Of a stretch of 64,000 nucleotides of DNA, positions 42,686 to 49,852 are shown in pieces; the first letter of the stretch is position 1; each line of letters starts with the position of its first letter. The translations under genes and the position numbers were made by a program. Under the pieces are notes generated by a model. The model did no database searches. It had not been told where the DNA came from and was given only the letters and a program-made list of their open reading frames with translations. This DNA comes from an uncultured Algimonas sp. (GTDB taxonomy: Bacteria > Pseudomonadota > Alphaproteobacteria > Caulobacterales > Maricaulaceae). The DNA is taken from NCBI RefSeq assembly GCF_947498175.1, contig NZ_CANMJB010000001.1, positions 186,001 through 250,000 of the forward strand. The letters are read 5' to 3'.

Positions 42686-43840
42686 ATGATCCGACTGTGT
42701 TCCAGCGTTGTCTTCGTTGCGGGCGTGTCACTGATGCCAATGGCGGCTCAGGCGCACATCAACGGCCATAAGCAATGCACGGCGCAGATCGGCGACCTTT
42801 TGCCCGCGCCGGATTTCAAGACGGCGCTGCCGGGATTGAAAACGCAAACCGCGCAATCGGCGCCGGTCGATCAATATTCCACGCCGGAGGAAATCCGCGC
42901 AGCCGCGAGCGCTTCACCGACCCTGGTCTTCTCGATGCCCTGGTACGGCCCCTATCCCGACCGCACCAGCCCGGACACGTACGAACAACCCGTCACGACG
43001 CCGGCCTACGATGTCGAAAACCAGCGCTTCTCGATCACGGACGGCGCGCTTCGCGCCCATTTCGCCACGCAGCAAGGCGTCGACCAATACGGCACGTTCG
43101 CCGTCCGTTACAATGCGAGCTTCGTCGCAACCGGCACGGCGATGATCGCGAATAGCTGGGGCGACAGTTTCGAGCGCAAGACCTACAAGGGCGAGGCGTA
43201 TCAGATCTTCGATCACTGGGCGGCCGACCCGCCCCCCAACATGCCCAAGACCGGGATCCATTCCGGCGATCCGGACGAACGCGCGCGAGCCTGCGGGTCG
43301 GATTGCGCCATCGGCAAGCGCCCGCTCATGGTGCACATGCCGATCGGACGCGACCATGCGTGGGAACGGAAACAGAATCTCGACCGGCCCGTCCATAAAC
43401 CCATGCAGTTCATCAACATGTCGCCTGCGGAAGCCCGCGCCAACGACAAGGCCCTCAAGCGCGTCGTCGTCGCCACGCCCAAGGCGCCGTATTACGTGAC
43501 GCAGACGGAGAACGCCCCGATCAAGGGCCTGCCGCGCCACAGCGAGACCATTGTGCACACATTGCATGCCGACATTCACTGCATCATCGTGACGGATCGC
43601 GACGACAGGATTCAGGGCGTGTACCAGACGACCTACAACAAGACCGCCTACGGCCCGCTGGGCCATCAGGTGCAGTCGGGTCACGAAGCATCCGGCGCCC
43701 ATTCGAAGACCAGCGTGATCGACCGCTACATGCCGGCGGACTGCGCGTCCGACACGGTCAGGGACAGCCCCGCTCTGACGGCGCAATGCCAGGCGATCCG
43801 GGCTCAGCTCCAGAAAACCTACGACACGGTCATGGACTGA
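42686..43840 (+). CDS. Secreted protein of unknown function
   Basis: A 384-residue protein with a signal peptide (SSVVFVAGVSLMPMAAQA, cleavage before HINGHKQ). The mature protein is rich in Asp, His, Tyr and Pro and has at least seven cysteines (KQCTAQ, RACGSDCAIG, IHCIIV, DCASD, AQCQAI), several likely disulfide-bonded. Motifs such as PLMVHMPIGRDHAWERKQNL and HTLHADIHCIIVTDRDDRIQG do not match a family I know. ATG 42686 is preceded by a weak GAGACAAC. It is single, with 60-75 nt gaps on both sides. Confidence 0.78.
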   Translation: MIRLCSSVVFVAGVSLMPMAAQAHINGHKQCTAQIGDLLPAPDFKTALPGLKTQTAQSAPVDQYSTPEEIRAAASASPTLVFSMPWYGPYPDRTSPDTYEQPVTTPAYDVENQRFSITDGALRAHFATQQGVDQYGTFAVRYNASFVATGTAMIANSWGDSFERKTYKGEAYQIFDHWAADPPPNMPKTGIHSGDPDERARACGSDCAIGKRPLMVHMPIGRDHAWERKQNLDRPVHKPMQFINMSPAEARANDKALKRVVVATPKAPYYVTQTENAPIKGLPRHSETIVHTLHADIHCIIVTDRDDRIQGVYQTTYNKTAYGPLGHQVQSGHEASGAHSKTSVIDRYMPADCASDTVRDSPALTAQCQAIRAQLQKTYDTVMD

Positions 43841-43915
43841 ACGGGGCGCATTTTGCACGCTGCAACCGGCCCGATTTCGATAGGCGCGTCCGGCGCGCTG
43901 ATATAACTCTCCTGC

Positions 43916-44302
43916 ATGACCTCCCGCTTCGACAGCCTCAACGTCCTCGGCACGCCGTTGCAGGCCTGTTCGACCGATCCCATGACCGGCTGGTTCCGGG
44001 ACGGGTGCTGCGAGACGCAGGCGGCGGACCGGGGGCGGCACATCGTCTGCGCCGTGATGACGGACGACTTCCTGCAGTTCAGCAAGGTGCAAGGCAATGA
44101 CCTGACCACGCCGCGGCCCCAATACCGGTTTCCCGGATTGAAGGCGGGCGACCGCTGGTGCCTGTGCCTGGACCGGTGGCGCGAAGCCCATGCGGCGGGC
44201 CGGGCGCCGTCCGTCGTGCTGGAGGCCACGCACCAGATCGCGCTAGAGCGTGTGACACTTTCTACACTGCGGGCGTTTGCAGTGGAGGCTTCGGACTCCT
44301 AG
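43916..44302 (+). CDS. DUF2237 family protein
   Basis: A 128-residue DUF2237 protein, strongly conserved over its whole length: NVLGTPLQACSTDPMTGWFRDGCC, then HIVCAVMTDDFLQFSKVQGNDL-type sequence, PGLKAGDRWCLCLDRW and VVLEATHQIALERV. Five to six cysteines are conserved in the family. The function is unknown. The C-terminal end overlaps the region in front of uvrC; the true uvrC GTG is 8 nt after the stop. Confidence 0.93.
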   Translation: MTSRFDSLNVLGTPLQACSTDPMTGWFRDGCCETQAADRGRHIVCAVMTDDFLQFSKVQGNDLTTPRPQYRFPGLKAGDRWCLCLDRWREAHAAGRAPSVVLEATHQIALERVTLSTLRAFAVEASDS

Positions 44303-44312
44303 ATTCAATCGT

Positions 44313-46229
44313 GTGAACCCGCACGAATCGGACAGCAAGGTCGAGGACTTGACCGCCGAAGGCGACGCGCCCGCGCGGCTGGCCGACGTGCGCGTGCGCC
44401 AGCACGGCCCCGACCGCATCAAGCACTATGTCGCCCGCCTGCCCAACAAGCCGGGCGTCTACCGCATGACGGACGAGCACGGCACGGTCCTCTATGTCGG
44501 CAAGGCCAAGGACCTGAAGAAGCGGGTCACCGCCTATACGGCCTATGACCGGCACCCGACCCGGCTGCGCCGCATGATCCGCGCGACGACCAACATGGAA
44601 TTCGTCGTCACCGAGAGCGAGGTCGAGGCGCTCCTGCTCGAAGCGCAGCTGATCAAGCGGCTCAAGCCGCGCTACAACATCCTGCTGCGCGACGACAAAA
44701 GCTTTCCCTACATCCTCGTGCGCAAGGACCATCCGGCCGCGCAAGTGGTCAAACATCGCGGCGCGAAGAAGATCGAGGGCGACTATTACGGTCCGTTCGC
44801 CAGCGCGGGCGCTGTCAACCGCACGCTGGACACGCTGCAACGCGCCTTCCGCCTGCGCAATTGCTCGGACAGCATCTACGAGTCGCGCACGCGGCCCTGC
44901 CTGCAATACCAGATCAAACGCTGCTCAGCGCCCTGCACGGGCGTGGTCGATCTGGACGAATACGGCAAGCTGGTCGACGACGCCGAAGACTTCCTGAAAG
45001 GCCGCTCCGACACGCTGCGCCAACGCCTGCAGGCCGAAATGGACGAGGCCTCCAAGGCGATGCGGTTCGAGAAGGCGGCCGAGCTGCGCGATCGGCTGCA
45101 CGCGCTGGCGCGGATCACCGGCGGCAGCCTGGGCAAGATCAACCCGAAGACGTTCAGCGACGGCGACGTCATCGCCGTGCATTCGGCGGGTGGGCAGAGC
45201 TGCGTGCAGGTGTTCTTCTTCCGCGCAGGTCAGAACTGGGGCAACAGCGCCCATTTCCCGCGCCACGAGAAAGACCAGGGCCCCGAAGAGGTGCTGGATG
45301 CCTTCGTCGCGCAATTCTATTCCGACAAGCCGGTTCCGAAAGAAATCTTCCTCTCCCACGTCCTGCCGAGCCACGCCTTGATCGAAACCGCCCTGTCGGA
45401 ACGCGCCGACCGCAAGATCACGCTCAGCGTGCCCCAGCGCGGCGAGAAGAAGACGCTGCTGGAGACGGCCCGGCGCAACGCCGAGGAAGCGCTCGGCCGT
45501 CGCATGGCGGAGACCAAGAACCAGGCCAGATTGCTCGACGGAGTGCGCGAACTGTTCGGCATGGAACAGCCGCCGAACCGCATCGAGGTGTACGACAACA
45601 GCCACAATCAGGGCAGCAACGCCATCGGCGCCTTCGTCGTCGCCGGACCGGAAGGCTTCCGAAAGCGCGACTACCGCACCTTCAACATCAAGGAGACCGA
45701 AGTCACGAACGACGATTTCGGCATGATGCGCGAAGTGCTGACGCGGCGTTTTTCCCGGCTGGTCAAGGACGACACGCTGGAATGGCCGGACCTGGTGCTG
45801 ATCGACGGTGGCAAGGGGCAGCTCTCGGCCGTGACCGGCGTGCTGGACGAGCTCGGCGTGCTGGGCCGGATCACGCTGGTCGCCATCGCCAAGGGACCGG
45901 ACCGTAACGCCGGGCGGGAGACCTTCTACATGAACGACCGCGACCCGTTCACCCTGCCGCCGCGCGAACCGGTCATGTACTATCTGCAACGCCTGCGCGA
46001 TGAGTCGCACCGCTTTGCCATCGGCACGCATCGCTCGCGGCGAAAAAAGGACATGAAACGCAGCCCGCTCGATGGTATCCCCGGAGTCGGGCCGGGGCGC
46101 AAACGCGCTCTGCTGGCGCATTTCGGTTCGGCCAAGGCCGTCAAGAACGCGTCCGTGGACGAACTGTCCGGTGTGGAGGGCGTCAGTCGAAAGCTGGCGC
46201 AGGCGATACATGACTACTTCCACGAATGA
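44313..46229 (+). CDS. uvrC: UvrABC system protein C
   Basis: UvrC (638 residues) makes both incisions in nucleotide excision repair. The N-terminal GIY-YIG nuclease (PGVYRMTDEHGTVLYVGKAK), the Cys cluster CLQYQIKRCSAPCTG, a UVR domain (SKAMRFEKAAELRDRL), the RNase H-like nuclease (EVYDNSHNQGSNAIGAFVV, DLVLIDGGKGQ) and C-terminal helix-hairpin-helix (IPGVGPGRKRALLAHFG) are all present. I chose GTG 44313; a TTG 36 nt upstream overlaps DUF2237 and is less likely. The stop overlaps the next gene by 20 nt. Confidence 0.96.
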   Translation: MNPHESDSKVEDLTAEGDAPARLADVRVRQHGPDRIKHYVARLPNKPGVYRMTDEHGTVLYVGKAKDLKKRVTAYTAYDRHPTRLRRMIRATTNMEFVVTESEVEALLLEAQLIKRLKPRYNILLRDDKSFPYILVRKDHPAAQVVKHRGAKKIEGDYYGPFASAGAVNRTLDTLQRAFRLRNCSDSIYESRTRPCLQYQIKRCSAPCTGVVDLDEYGKLVDDAEDFLKGRSDTLRQRLQAEMDEASKAMRFEKAAELRDRLHALARITGGSLGKINPKTFSDGDVIAVHSAGGQSCVQVFFFRAGQNWGNSAHFPRHEKDQGPEEVLDAFVAQFYSDKPVPKEIFLSHVLPSHALIETALSERADRKITLSVPQRGEKKTLLETARRNAEEALGRRMAETKNQARLLDGVRELFGMEQPPNRIEVYDNSHNQGSNAIGAFVVAGPEGFRKRDYRTFNIKETEVTNDDFGMMREVLTRRFSRLVKDDTLEWPDLVLIDGGKGQLSAVTGVLDELGVLGRITLVAIAKGPDRNAGRETFYMNDRDPFTLPPREPVMYYLQRLRDESHRFAIGTHRSRRKKDMKRSPLDGIPGVGPGRKRALLAHFGSAKAVKNASVDELSGVEGVSRKLAQAIHDYFHE

Positions 46230-46905
46230 GCCGCGCTCCGACGATGACGCCGTCATAGCGCCCGGAGGCGGGGGCGGCGCGTTCGCCGACGGGCTGACCT
46301 TCGTCCGGCTGGCGGTCACGCCCCTCATCATGGCGCTGATCCTCTGGCAATGGCCGGAGCCGCAGATCGCGATCCTGGCCAGTGTCCTGTTCATCGTCGC
46401 GGCGCTGTCGGACGTGTTCGACGACTTTTTCGGCGGCGCGGCGCGCGGCGCGCTCAGACGTTATGGGTATCTCGATGACGTGGCGGACACGGTGTTGATC
46501 GTGGGCGTGCTAATTGCGCTGAGCGTCGTGCTGTGGCGCAACGGCTTGTTCCAATGGGCCTTTGCCGTGCCGGCGGTCATTCTGGTCGGACGCGAGTTGC
46601 TGGTCGGCCTGGTCAAGGGCTACGAACTGTCGCGCTTCGGCTGGCCAGACAATCCTTTGTCCAATGCCAAGGGCGGGTTCGCCATGCTCGGCACCTGCCT
46701 GCTGGTGGCCTCGCCCTGGCTGACCCAATGGACGGACAGCCTGCGCGCCGGGACGGACCGGGCCATGGATGTCTACGGATCCGTCTCGCCCTGGCTCTGG
46801 ATCGCGGGCCAGGCCTGCCTGTGGATCGCCGCCGTCTTTTCCGTCCTGTCGGCCTACCGCATCCTGACGCATGTGCGTTCGCCGGAAAGCGACCCGGATG
46901 TCTGA
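46210..46905 (+). CDS. CDP-alcohol phosphatidyltransferase-like protein, divergent
   Basis: A 231-residue membrane protein with about six helices and a CDP-alcohol phosphotransferase layout. The active-site motif D-x2-D-G-x2-A-R-x8-G-x3-D-x3-D is altered: DVFDD (Gly to Asp), a three-residue insertion before AAR, and GYLDDVAD. The next gene is a normal pgsA. The pair may share ancestry; this copy could use another alcohol or be inactive. ATG 46210 lies inside the uvrC 3' end, so it is probably co-transcribed. Substrate unknown. Confidence 0.82.
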   Translation: MTTSTNEPRSDDDAVIAPGGGGGAFADGLTFVRLAVTPLIMALILWQWPEPQIAILASVLFIVAALSDVFDDFFGGAARGALRRYGYLDDVADTVLIVGVLIALSVVLWRNGLFQWAFAVPAVILVGRELLVGLVKGYELSRFGWPDNPLSNAKGGFAMLGTCLLVASPWLTQWTDSLRAGTDRAMDVYGSVSPWLWIAGQACLWIAAVFSVLSAYRILTHVRSPESDPDV

Positions 46906-47524
46906 CCTCGACCTGGCGTCCCGGCATCCGCTGTTCTGGGTGCCGAATGCGCTGACCATCGCCCGCATCCTGCTGATCCCCGTCTTCATCATCGGCATCC
47001 TGTCGCTGGAATTCGGCTGGGGCAGCCCGCTGGGGCAGCTGGTCGTTCTGGGCCCGCTTTTCGCGCTCGCCGCCTTCACCGACTGGCTCGACGGCTATCT
47101 GGCGCGCCGCTGGTCCGTCGTGACCGGCTTCGGGCGGATGATCGATCCGATCGCCGACAAGCTGCTGGTGGCCGGATGCCTGATCGCTTTCATGATCGCC
47201 GCCAGAGGCGATTGGCTGTTCCTCGTGCCCGGCCTCGTCATCATCTTCCGCGACATCCTCGTCTCGGGCGCGCGCGAACACGCGGCGCTCACGGGCCGCG
47301 TCATGAGCCCGACCCAGCTGGCCAAGTGGAAGACGGCGTTCGAACTGCTGGGCATCGCCGTCCTGATCGTCTGGGCGTTGTCGCGGGCCTATCTGCCGAT
47401 CGATTCGGTGATCCCGGACATCGCCGACGCGTCCTACGCACTCGGCCTCGGCCTCATCTGGCTCGCCGCGCTCCTGTCCGCCTATACCGGGTCGCTCTAT
47501 CTGCGGGACGCGATCCGCGATTAG
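46898..47524 (+). CDS. pgsA: CDP-diacylglycerol-glycerol-3-phosphate 3-phosphatidyltransferase
   Basis: PgsA (208 residues) makes phosphatidylglycerophosphate, the first step to phosphatidylglycerol and cardiolipin. The full motif D-WL-DG-YL-AR...G-RMI-D-PIA-D is present (TDWLDGYLARRW and GRMIDPIADKLL). It has about six membrane helices and WVPNALTIARILLIP at the N-terminus. ATG 46898 overlaps the upstream stop. It is the last gene before the 1.3-kb non-coding region. Confidence 0.95.
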   Translation: MSDLDLASRHPLFWVPNALTIARILLIPVFIIGILSLEFGWGSPLGQLVVLGPLFALAAFTDWLDGYLARRWSVVTGFGRMIDPIADKLLVAGCLIAFMIAARGDWLFLVPGLVIIFRDILVSGAREHAALTGRVMSPTQLAKWKTAFELLGIAVLIVWALSRAYLPIDSVIPDIADASYALGLGLIWLAALLSAYTGSLYLRDAIRD

Positions 47525-47573
47525 GGCAGGGACGCCACAGTGCAAGGCCGACCGACGGCTGCTTGCCTGTCCT

Positions 47574-47679
47574 GATCCCCATTCCGCTCATACCAGGCAT
47601 GTCGGCGCCGAGGTCGAAGCCGCACAGCCCCGGAGAGGCCGAACCCTGGTTCACGATATCCGTTGGGATAATGGGGATC
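47574..47679 (+). ncRNA. Rod-like structured RNA candidate downstream of pgsA
   Basis: Three nested helices in register: GATCCCCATT (47574-47583) with AATGGGGATC (47670-47679), ACCAGG (47592-47597) with CCTGGT (47645-47650), and TCGGC (47602-47606) with GCCGA (47638-47642). A small hairpin (TATCC/GGATA, 47657-47670) lies in the 3' side of the large bulge. Such a rod with an asymmetric bubble recalls 6S-like RNAs, but no sequence match is claimed, and it may instead be the 3' end of the pgsA transcript. Strand is not certain. Confidence 0.35.
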
Positions 47680-47738
47680 GAGGAGTGTCGCGCGCCTGCT
47701 TACGACATCCGGTCACGCCATGGCTCTCCCCACCCCTC

Positions 47739-47759
47739 ATCCCGGGCTCGACCCGGGAT
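47739..47759. repeat. REP-like hairpin, family B, copy 1
   Basis: ATCCCGGG and CCCGGGAT pair perfectly around CTCGA. It belongs to the alphaproteobacterial GGATCCCGGGTCGAGCC type of intergenic repeat, seen again in opposite orientation at 48668-48688. Confidence 0.85.
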
Positions 47760-47802
47760 CCATCTCCCAACGGTTCCAGCTGGCCCAGCCGTCCCGTGAT
47801 GG

Positions 47803-47823
47803 ACCCCGGATCAAGTCCGGGGT
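47803..47823. repeat. REP-like hairpin, family B variant
   Basis: ACCCCGGA and TCCGGGGT pair perfectly around TCAAG. It is the common alphaproteobacterial TGGACCCCGGATCAAGTC repeat and lies 44 nt from copy 1, so the two form a paired (BIME-like) unit. Confidence 0.88.
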
Positions 47824-47841
47824 GAGGTGTATGGGAGACGC

Positions 47842-47867
47842 CGTCCCCGACATTCGTGGCCGGGGAC
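47842..47867. repeat. REP-like hairpin, family A, copy 3 (inverted)
   Basis: GTCCCC (47843-47848) and GGGGAC (47862-47867) close a stem whose centre (gacattcgtggcc) is the reverse complement of the family A centre (GGCCATGAATGCC) with two changes. It is in opposite orientation to the copies at 14833 and 48752. Confidence 0.75.
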
Positions 47868-48005
47868 AGACGGGGGAAGACCGCACAGGCCGCCCTTTCC
47901 CGACGCCCATCCTCGTTTATCGCACAAACCTTCCGCGTCTTCGCCCGCGCCAACCCCTTGTCCCCCCACGCTTTCCCTCCCGCCCATCCGAAAGAATCGA
48001 CAATT

Positions 48006-48343
48006 AGATCCCCACTCTGCGAACCTGTGCTATCTTCCGCCCCGTTCGCTGCAAGACACGAGGAGGGGCGTAACCCTCGGTGCAGCGGGCAGGAGCGAGG
48101 GCTCGGTAGTGTGAGCGGGGATCCTTCCGCCGCATGAGGACTGTGAAGAGCAGTCCGCGGGTCGTCTCCGGGAGAGCCGACGCCGGGGTCTGACAAACCC
48201 CGGTGCAATCGTAGCCCCGGAGAGGACCGCGCACCGCCGGGTGGAGAGGTCGGCCGACCTACGCAGCGGCCGATCGCCTCCGACGTAACGCTCCGACGTG
48301 TGGCTGGTCCCTGCGATCCGCGCGCGCTTAAGATCCCCGCTCT
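48006..48343. repeat. Near-identical 13-nt direct repeats flanking the RNA candidate
   Basis: agatccccactct (48006-48018) and agatccccgctct (48331-48343) differ at one base and bracket 312 bp containing the structured RNA candidate. Inside, GAGCGGGGATC (48113-48123) is a perfect 11-nt complement to the right copy and complements seven bases in a row of the left copy. The repeats could be element ends, a target duplication or alternate pairing partners. Confidence 0.6.
48041..48342 (+). ncRNA. Candidate structured non-coding RNA
   Basis: Many helices can be drawn: CGCTGCA/TGCAGCG (48047-48053/48081-48087) enclosing CGAGG/CCTCG; GGACTG/CAGTCC (48138-48143/48151-48156) extended by CCGC/GCGG; GTCG-TCTC/GAGA-CGAC (48161-48168/48172-48181); CCGGGGT/ACCCCGG (48183-48189/48197-48203); CGGGG/CCCCG (48116-48120/48215-48219); and long-range GCAGG/CCTGC (48089-48093/48310-48314). 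A 14-nt palindrome lies at 48247-48260. An 11-bp alternative helix joins 48113-48123 to 48332-48342. Signature motifs of RNase P RNA, tmRNA and SRP RNA are absent. The class is unknown; a HEARO/omegaRNA-like stand-alone RNA is one idea. Strand by best guess. Confidence 0.5.
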
Positions 48344-48667
48344 CGCCAGGGTCGGCGGTCGGGGGGAGGCCGTGGAGCGCAGAGGGTGGGCCGCACGCCG
48401 GGCGGCGATGTCGGGCCGGACTCCTCGCGCGGGCCTTGCCTTCGTGAAAATGGTTCTTGTTTCCCCTTCCCCGTCACGGGGCAGGGCCCGCGCCTCGTGT
48501 CGCCTTCGCGGCACAAACGCAACCCCGCCGTGGCCCCGATGCCCGGTCGCACGATGACACTCGCCCGATGATCAATCAGCCCTCGCCCCCGGACAGGGAC
48601 GCCCTCGCGCGGTTGCGTGCGGTCCATCGCCCGACCCTTTGCAGCCAGACGAAACGGCCGGAGACGG

Positions 48668-48688
48668 ATCCCGGATCGAGCCCGGGAT
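48668..48688. repeat. REP-like hairpin, family B, copy 2 (inverted)
   Basis: ATCCCGGATCGAGCCCGGGAT equivalents: ATCCCGG (48668-48674) pairs with CCGGGAT (48682-48688). This is the reverse complement of the copy at 47739 with one change, so the two family B hairpins face each other across the RNA candidate. Confidence 0.82.
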
Positions 48689-48751
48689 GAGGGAGAGGAG
48701 AAAGGGTGCCGGGAGCGAATGTGACAGCACGACCGGAAAAGACCAAACCGT

Positions 48752-48778
48752 CGTCCCCGGCCATGAATGCCGAGGACG
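48752..48778. repeat. REP-like hairpin, family A, copy 4
   Basis: CGTCCCCGGC (48752-48761) and GCCGAGGACG (48769-48778) with loop CATGAAT and one C-A mismatch; same orientation as the copies at 14833 and 39261. It lies 62 nt from the ilvE stop and may help end ilvE transcription. Confidence 0.78.
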
Positions 48779-48839
48779 GAAAGGAGAGGCCGGAGAGAAG
48801 GGGTGCTTCGCGATGAGCAGACGGAGCCGCCGCCTGGGG

Positions 48840-49718
48840 CTAGAGGCTGATCTTCCCCCGCACCAGCGCGTCATAGTCGGCCGCCAGTTCCTTGATCGTG
48901 TCGCCCACGCGATAGTGAATGCCCTGGATTTCGCGAACCGGCGTGACCTCGGCGGCCGTGCCGACCACGAAGGCGCCTTCGAAATGCGGCATTTCGCTGG
49001 GGTAGATGTCGCGGCGGTGGACGGTGATGCCGCGCTTTTCCGCCAACTGGATGACCGTATCGTAGGTGATCCCTTCCAGCAATATGTCGTTGGTCGGCGT
49101 GTGCAGCTCGCCGTCGCGCACGAAGAAGATATGCGCGCCGGTGCATTCGGCGACGCGGCCGCGATAGTCGTACATCAGCGCGTCGTCCCAGCCTCCGGCG
49201 GCTGCCTTGTCCTTGGACAAGGTGCAGATCATGTAGAGCCCGGCCGCCTTCGCCTTGCACGGAATGGTGTCGGGCGCGGGGCGTTTCCAGTCGGAGATCA
49301 TCAGGCGGATGCCGGCCATCTTGTCCGGGAAGTAGTTGCCCCAGTGCCAGCAGGCGACGGCCAGATGGATGACGTTGTTCTTCGACGCCACGCCCATCAT
49401 CTCAGATCCGCGCCAGGCGACGGGGCGGACATAGGCGTCGCCCAGGCCCGATCTGGCGAGCGCGTCCACGCAGGCCTGGTCGATCTGTTCGGTCGTGTAC
49501 GGAATCTCGTAACCCAGCAGATCGGCCGAATTTCGCAACCGCGCGCTGTGATCCGTCAGGCGGAAGATCTCGCCCTCATAGGCGCGGTCGCCTTCGAACA
49601 CGGCGGAGCCGTAATGGAGCGAATGGGTCAGCACATGCACTTTCGCGTCGCGCCAATCGATGAATTCGCCATCGACCCAGATATGGCCGTCGCGGTCGTG
49701 ATAGGGTTTTTCGAGCAT
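48840..49718 (-). CDS. ilvE: Branched-chain amino acid aminotransferase
   Basis: A 292-residue class IV PLP aminotransferase catalysing the last step of Leu/Ile/Val synthesis. It has HYGSAVFEGDRAYEGEIF, RPVAWRGSEMMGV, CKAKAAGLYMICTLSKDKA with the probable PLP lysine, DALMYDYRGRVAECTGAHIFFV, GITYDTVIQLAE and GTAAEVTPVREI. ATG 49718 fits the family start (MLEKPYHDRDGHIWVDGEF-like opening). It is divergent from the two-component genes by about 135 bp. Confidence 0.95.
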   Translation of the reverse strand: MLEKPYHDRDGHIWVDGEFIDWRDAKVHVLTHSLHYGSAVFEGDRAYEGEIFRLTDHSARLRNSADLLGYEIPYTTEQIDQACVDALARSGLGDAYVRPVAWRGSEMMGVASKNNVIHLAVACWHWGNYFPDKMAGIRLMISDWKRPAPDTIPCKAKAAGLYMICTLSKDKAAAGGWDDALMYDYRGRVAECTGAHIFFVRDGELHTPTNDILLEGITYDTVIQLAEKRGITVHRRDIYPSEMPHFEGAFVVGTAAEVTPVREIQGIHYRVGDTIKELAADYDALVRGKISL

Positions 49719-49852
49719 GGGGAACGTTTCCACTTGGACGCGGGAGAAAGGATGCGGGATGAGGGCCGTCGAAGCGGCCGCCTGCACTGCGGCGCATTCT
49801 TGTCTTGGTGCGCGGTAAGTCAACCGCCATAAGGACGCGAAGGGAGTATGAA

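Larger units (their letters stand above)
47525..48839. other. 1.3-kb gene-free region with REPs and RNA candidates
   Basis: No convincing protein gene on either strand. The long frames here are GC-rich, low-complexity and cross the hairpins. In order it holds a rod-like RNA candidate (47574-47679), three REP-like hairpins (47739, 47803, 47842), a structured RNA candidate (48041-48342) flanked by 13-nt near-identical direct repeats, more hairpins (CCCCGtcaCGGGG at 48468-48480; GTGTCGC/GCGGCAC near 48498-48515), and two REP-like hairpins in the opposite order (48668, 48752). 47870-48005 and 48343-48460 show nothing I can name. Confidence 0.7.

Noticed and set aside
48041-48342. RNase P RNA, tmRNA or SRP RNA
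   Set aside because: The conserved GAGGAAAGTCC and ACAGAA blocks of RNase P, the tmRNA acceptor ends and the SRP GGAAGCAGCC-type loop are all missing on both strands.
47651-48514. Long minus-strand frame (287 codons) and several plus-strand frames in the pgsA-ilvE gap
   Set aside because: They run through palindromic REP and RNA hairpins, have low-complexity composition, no ribosome-binding site and no family resemblance.
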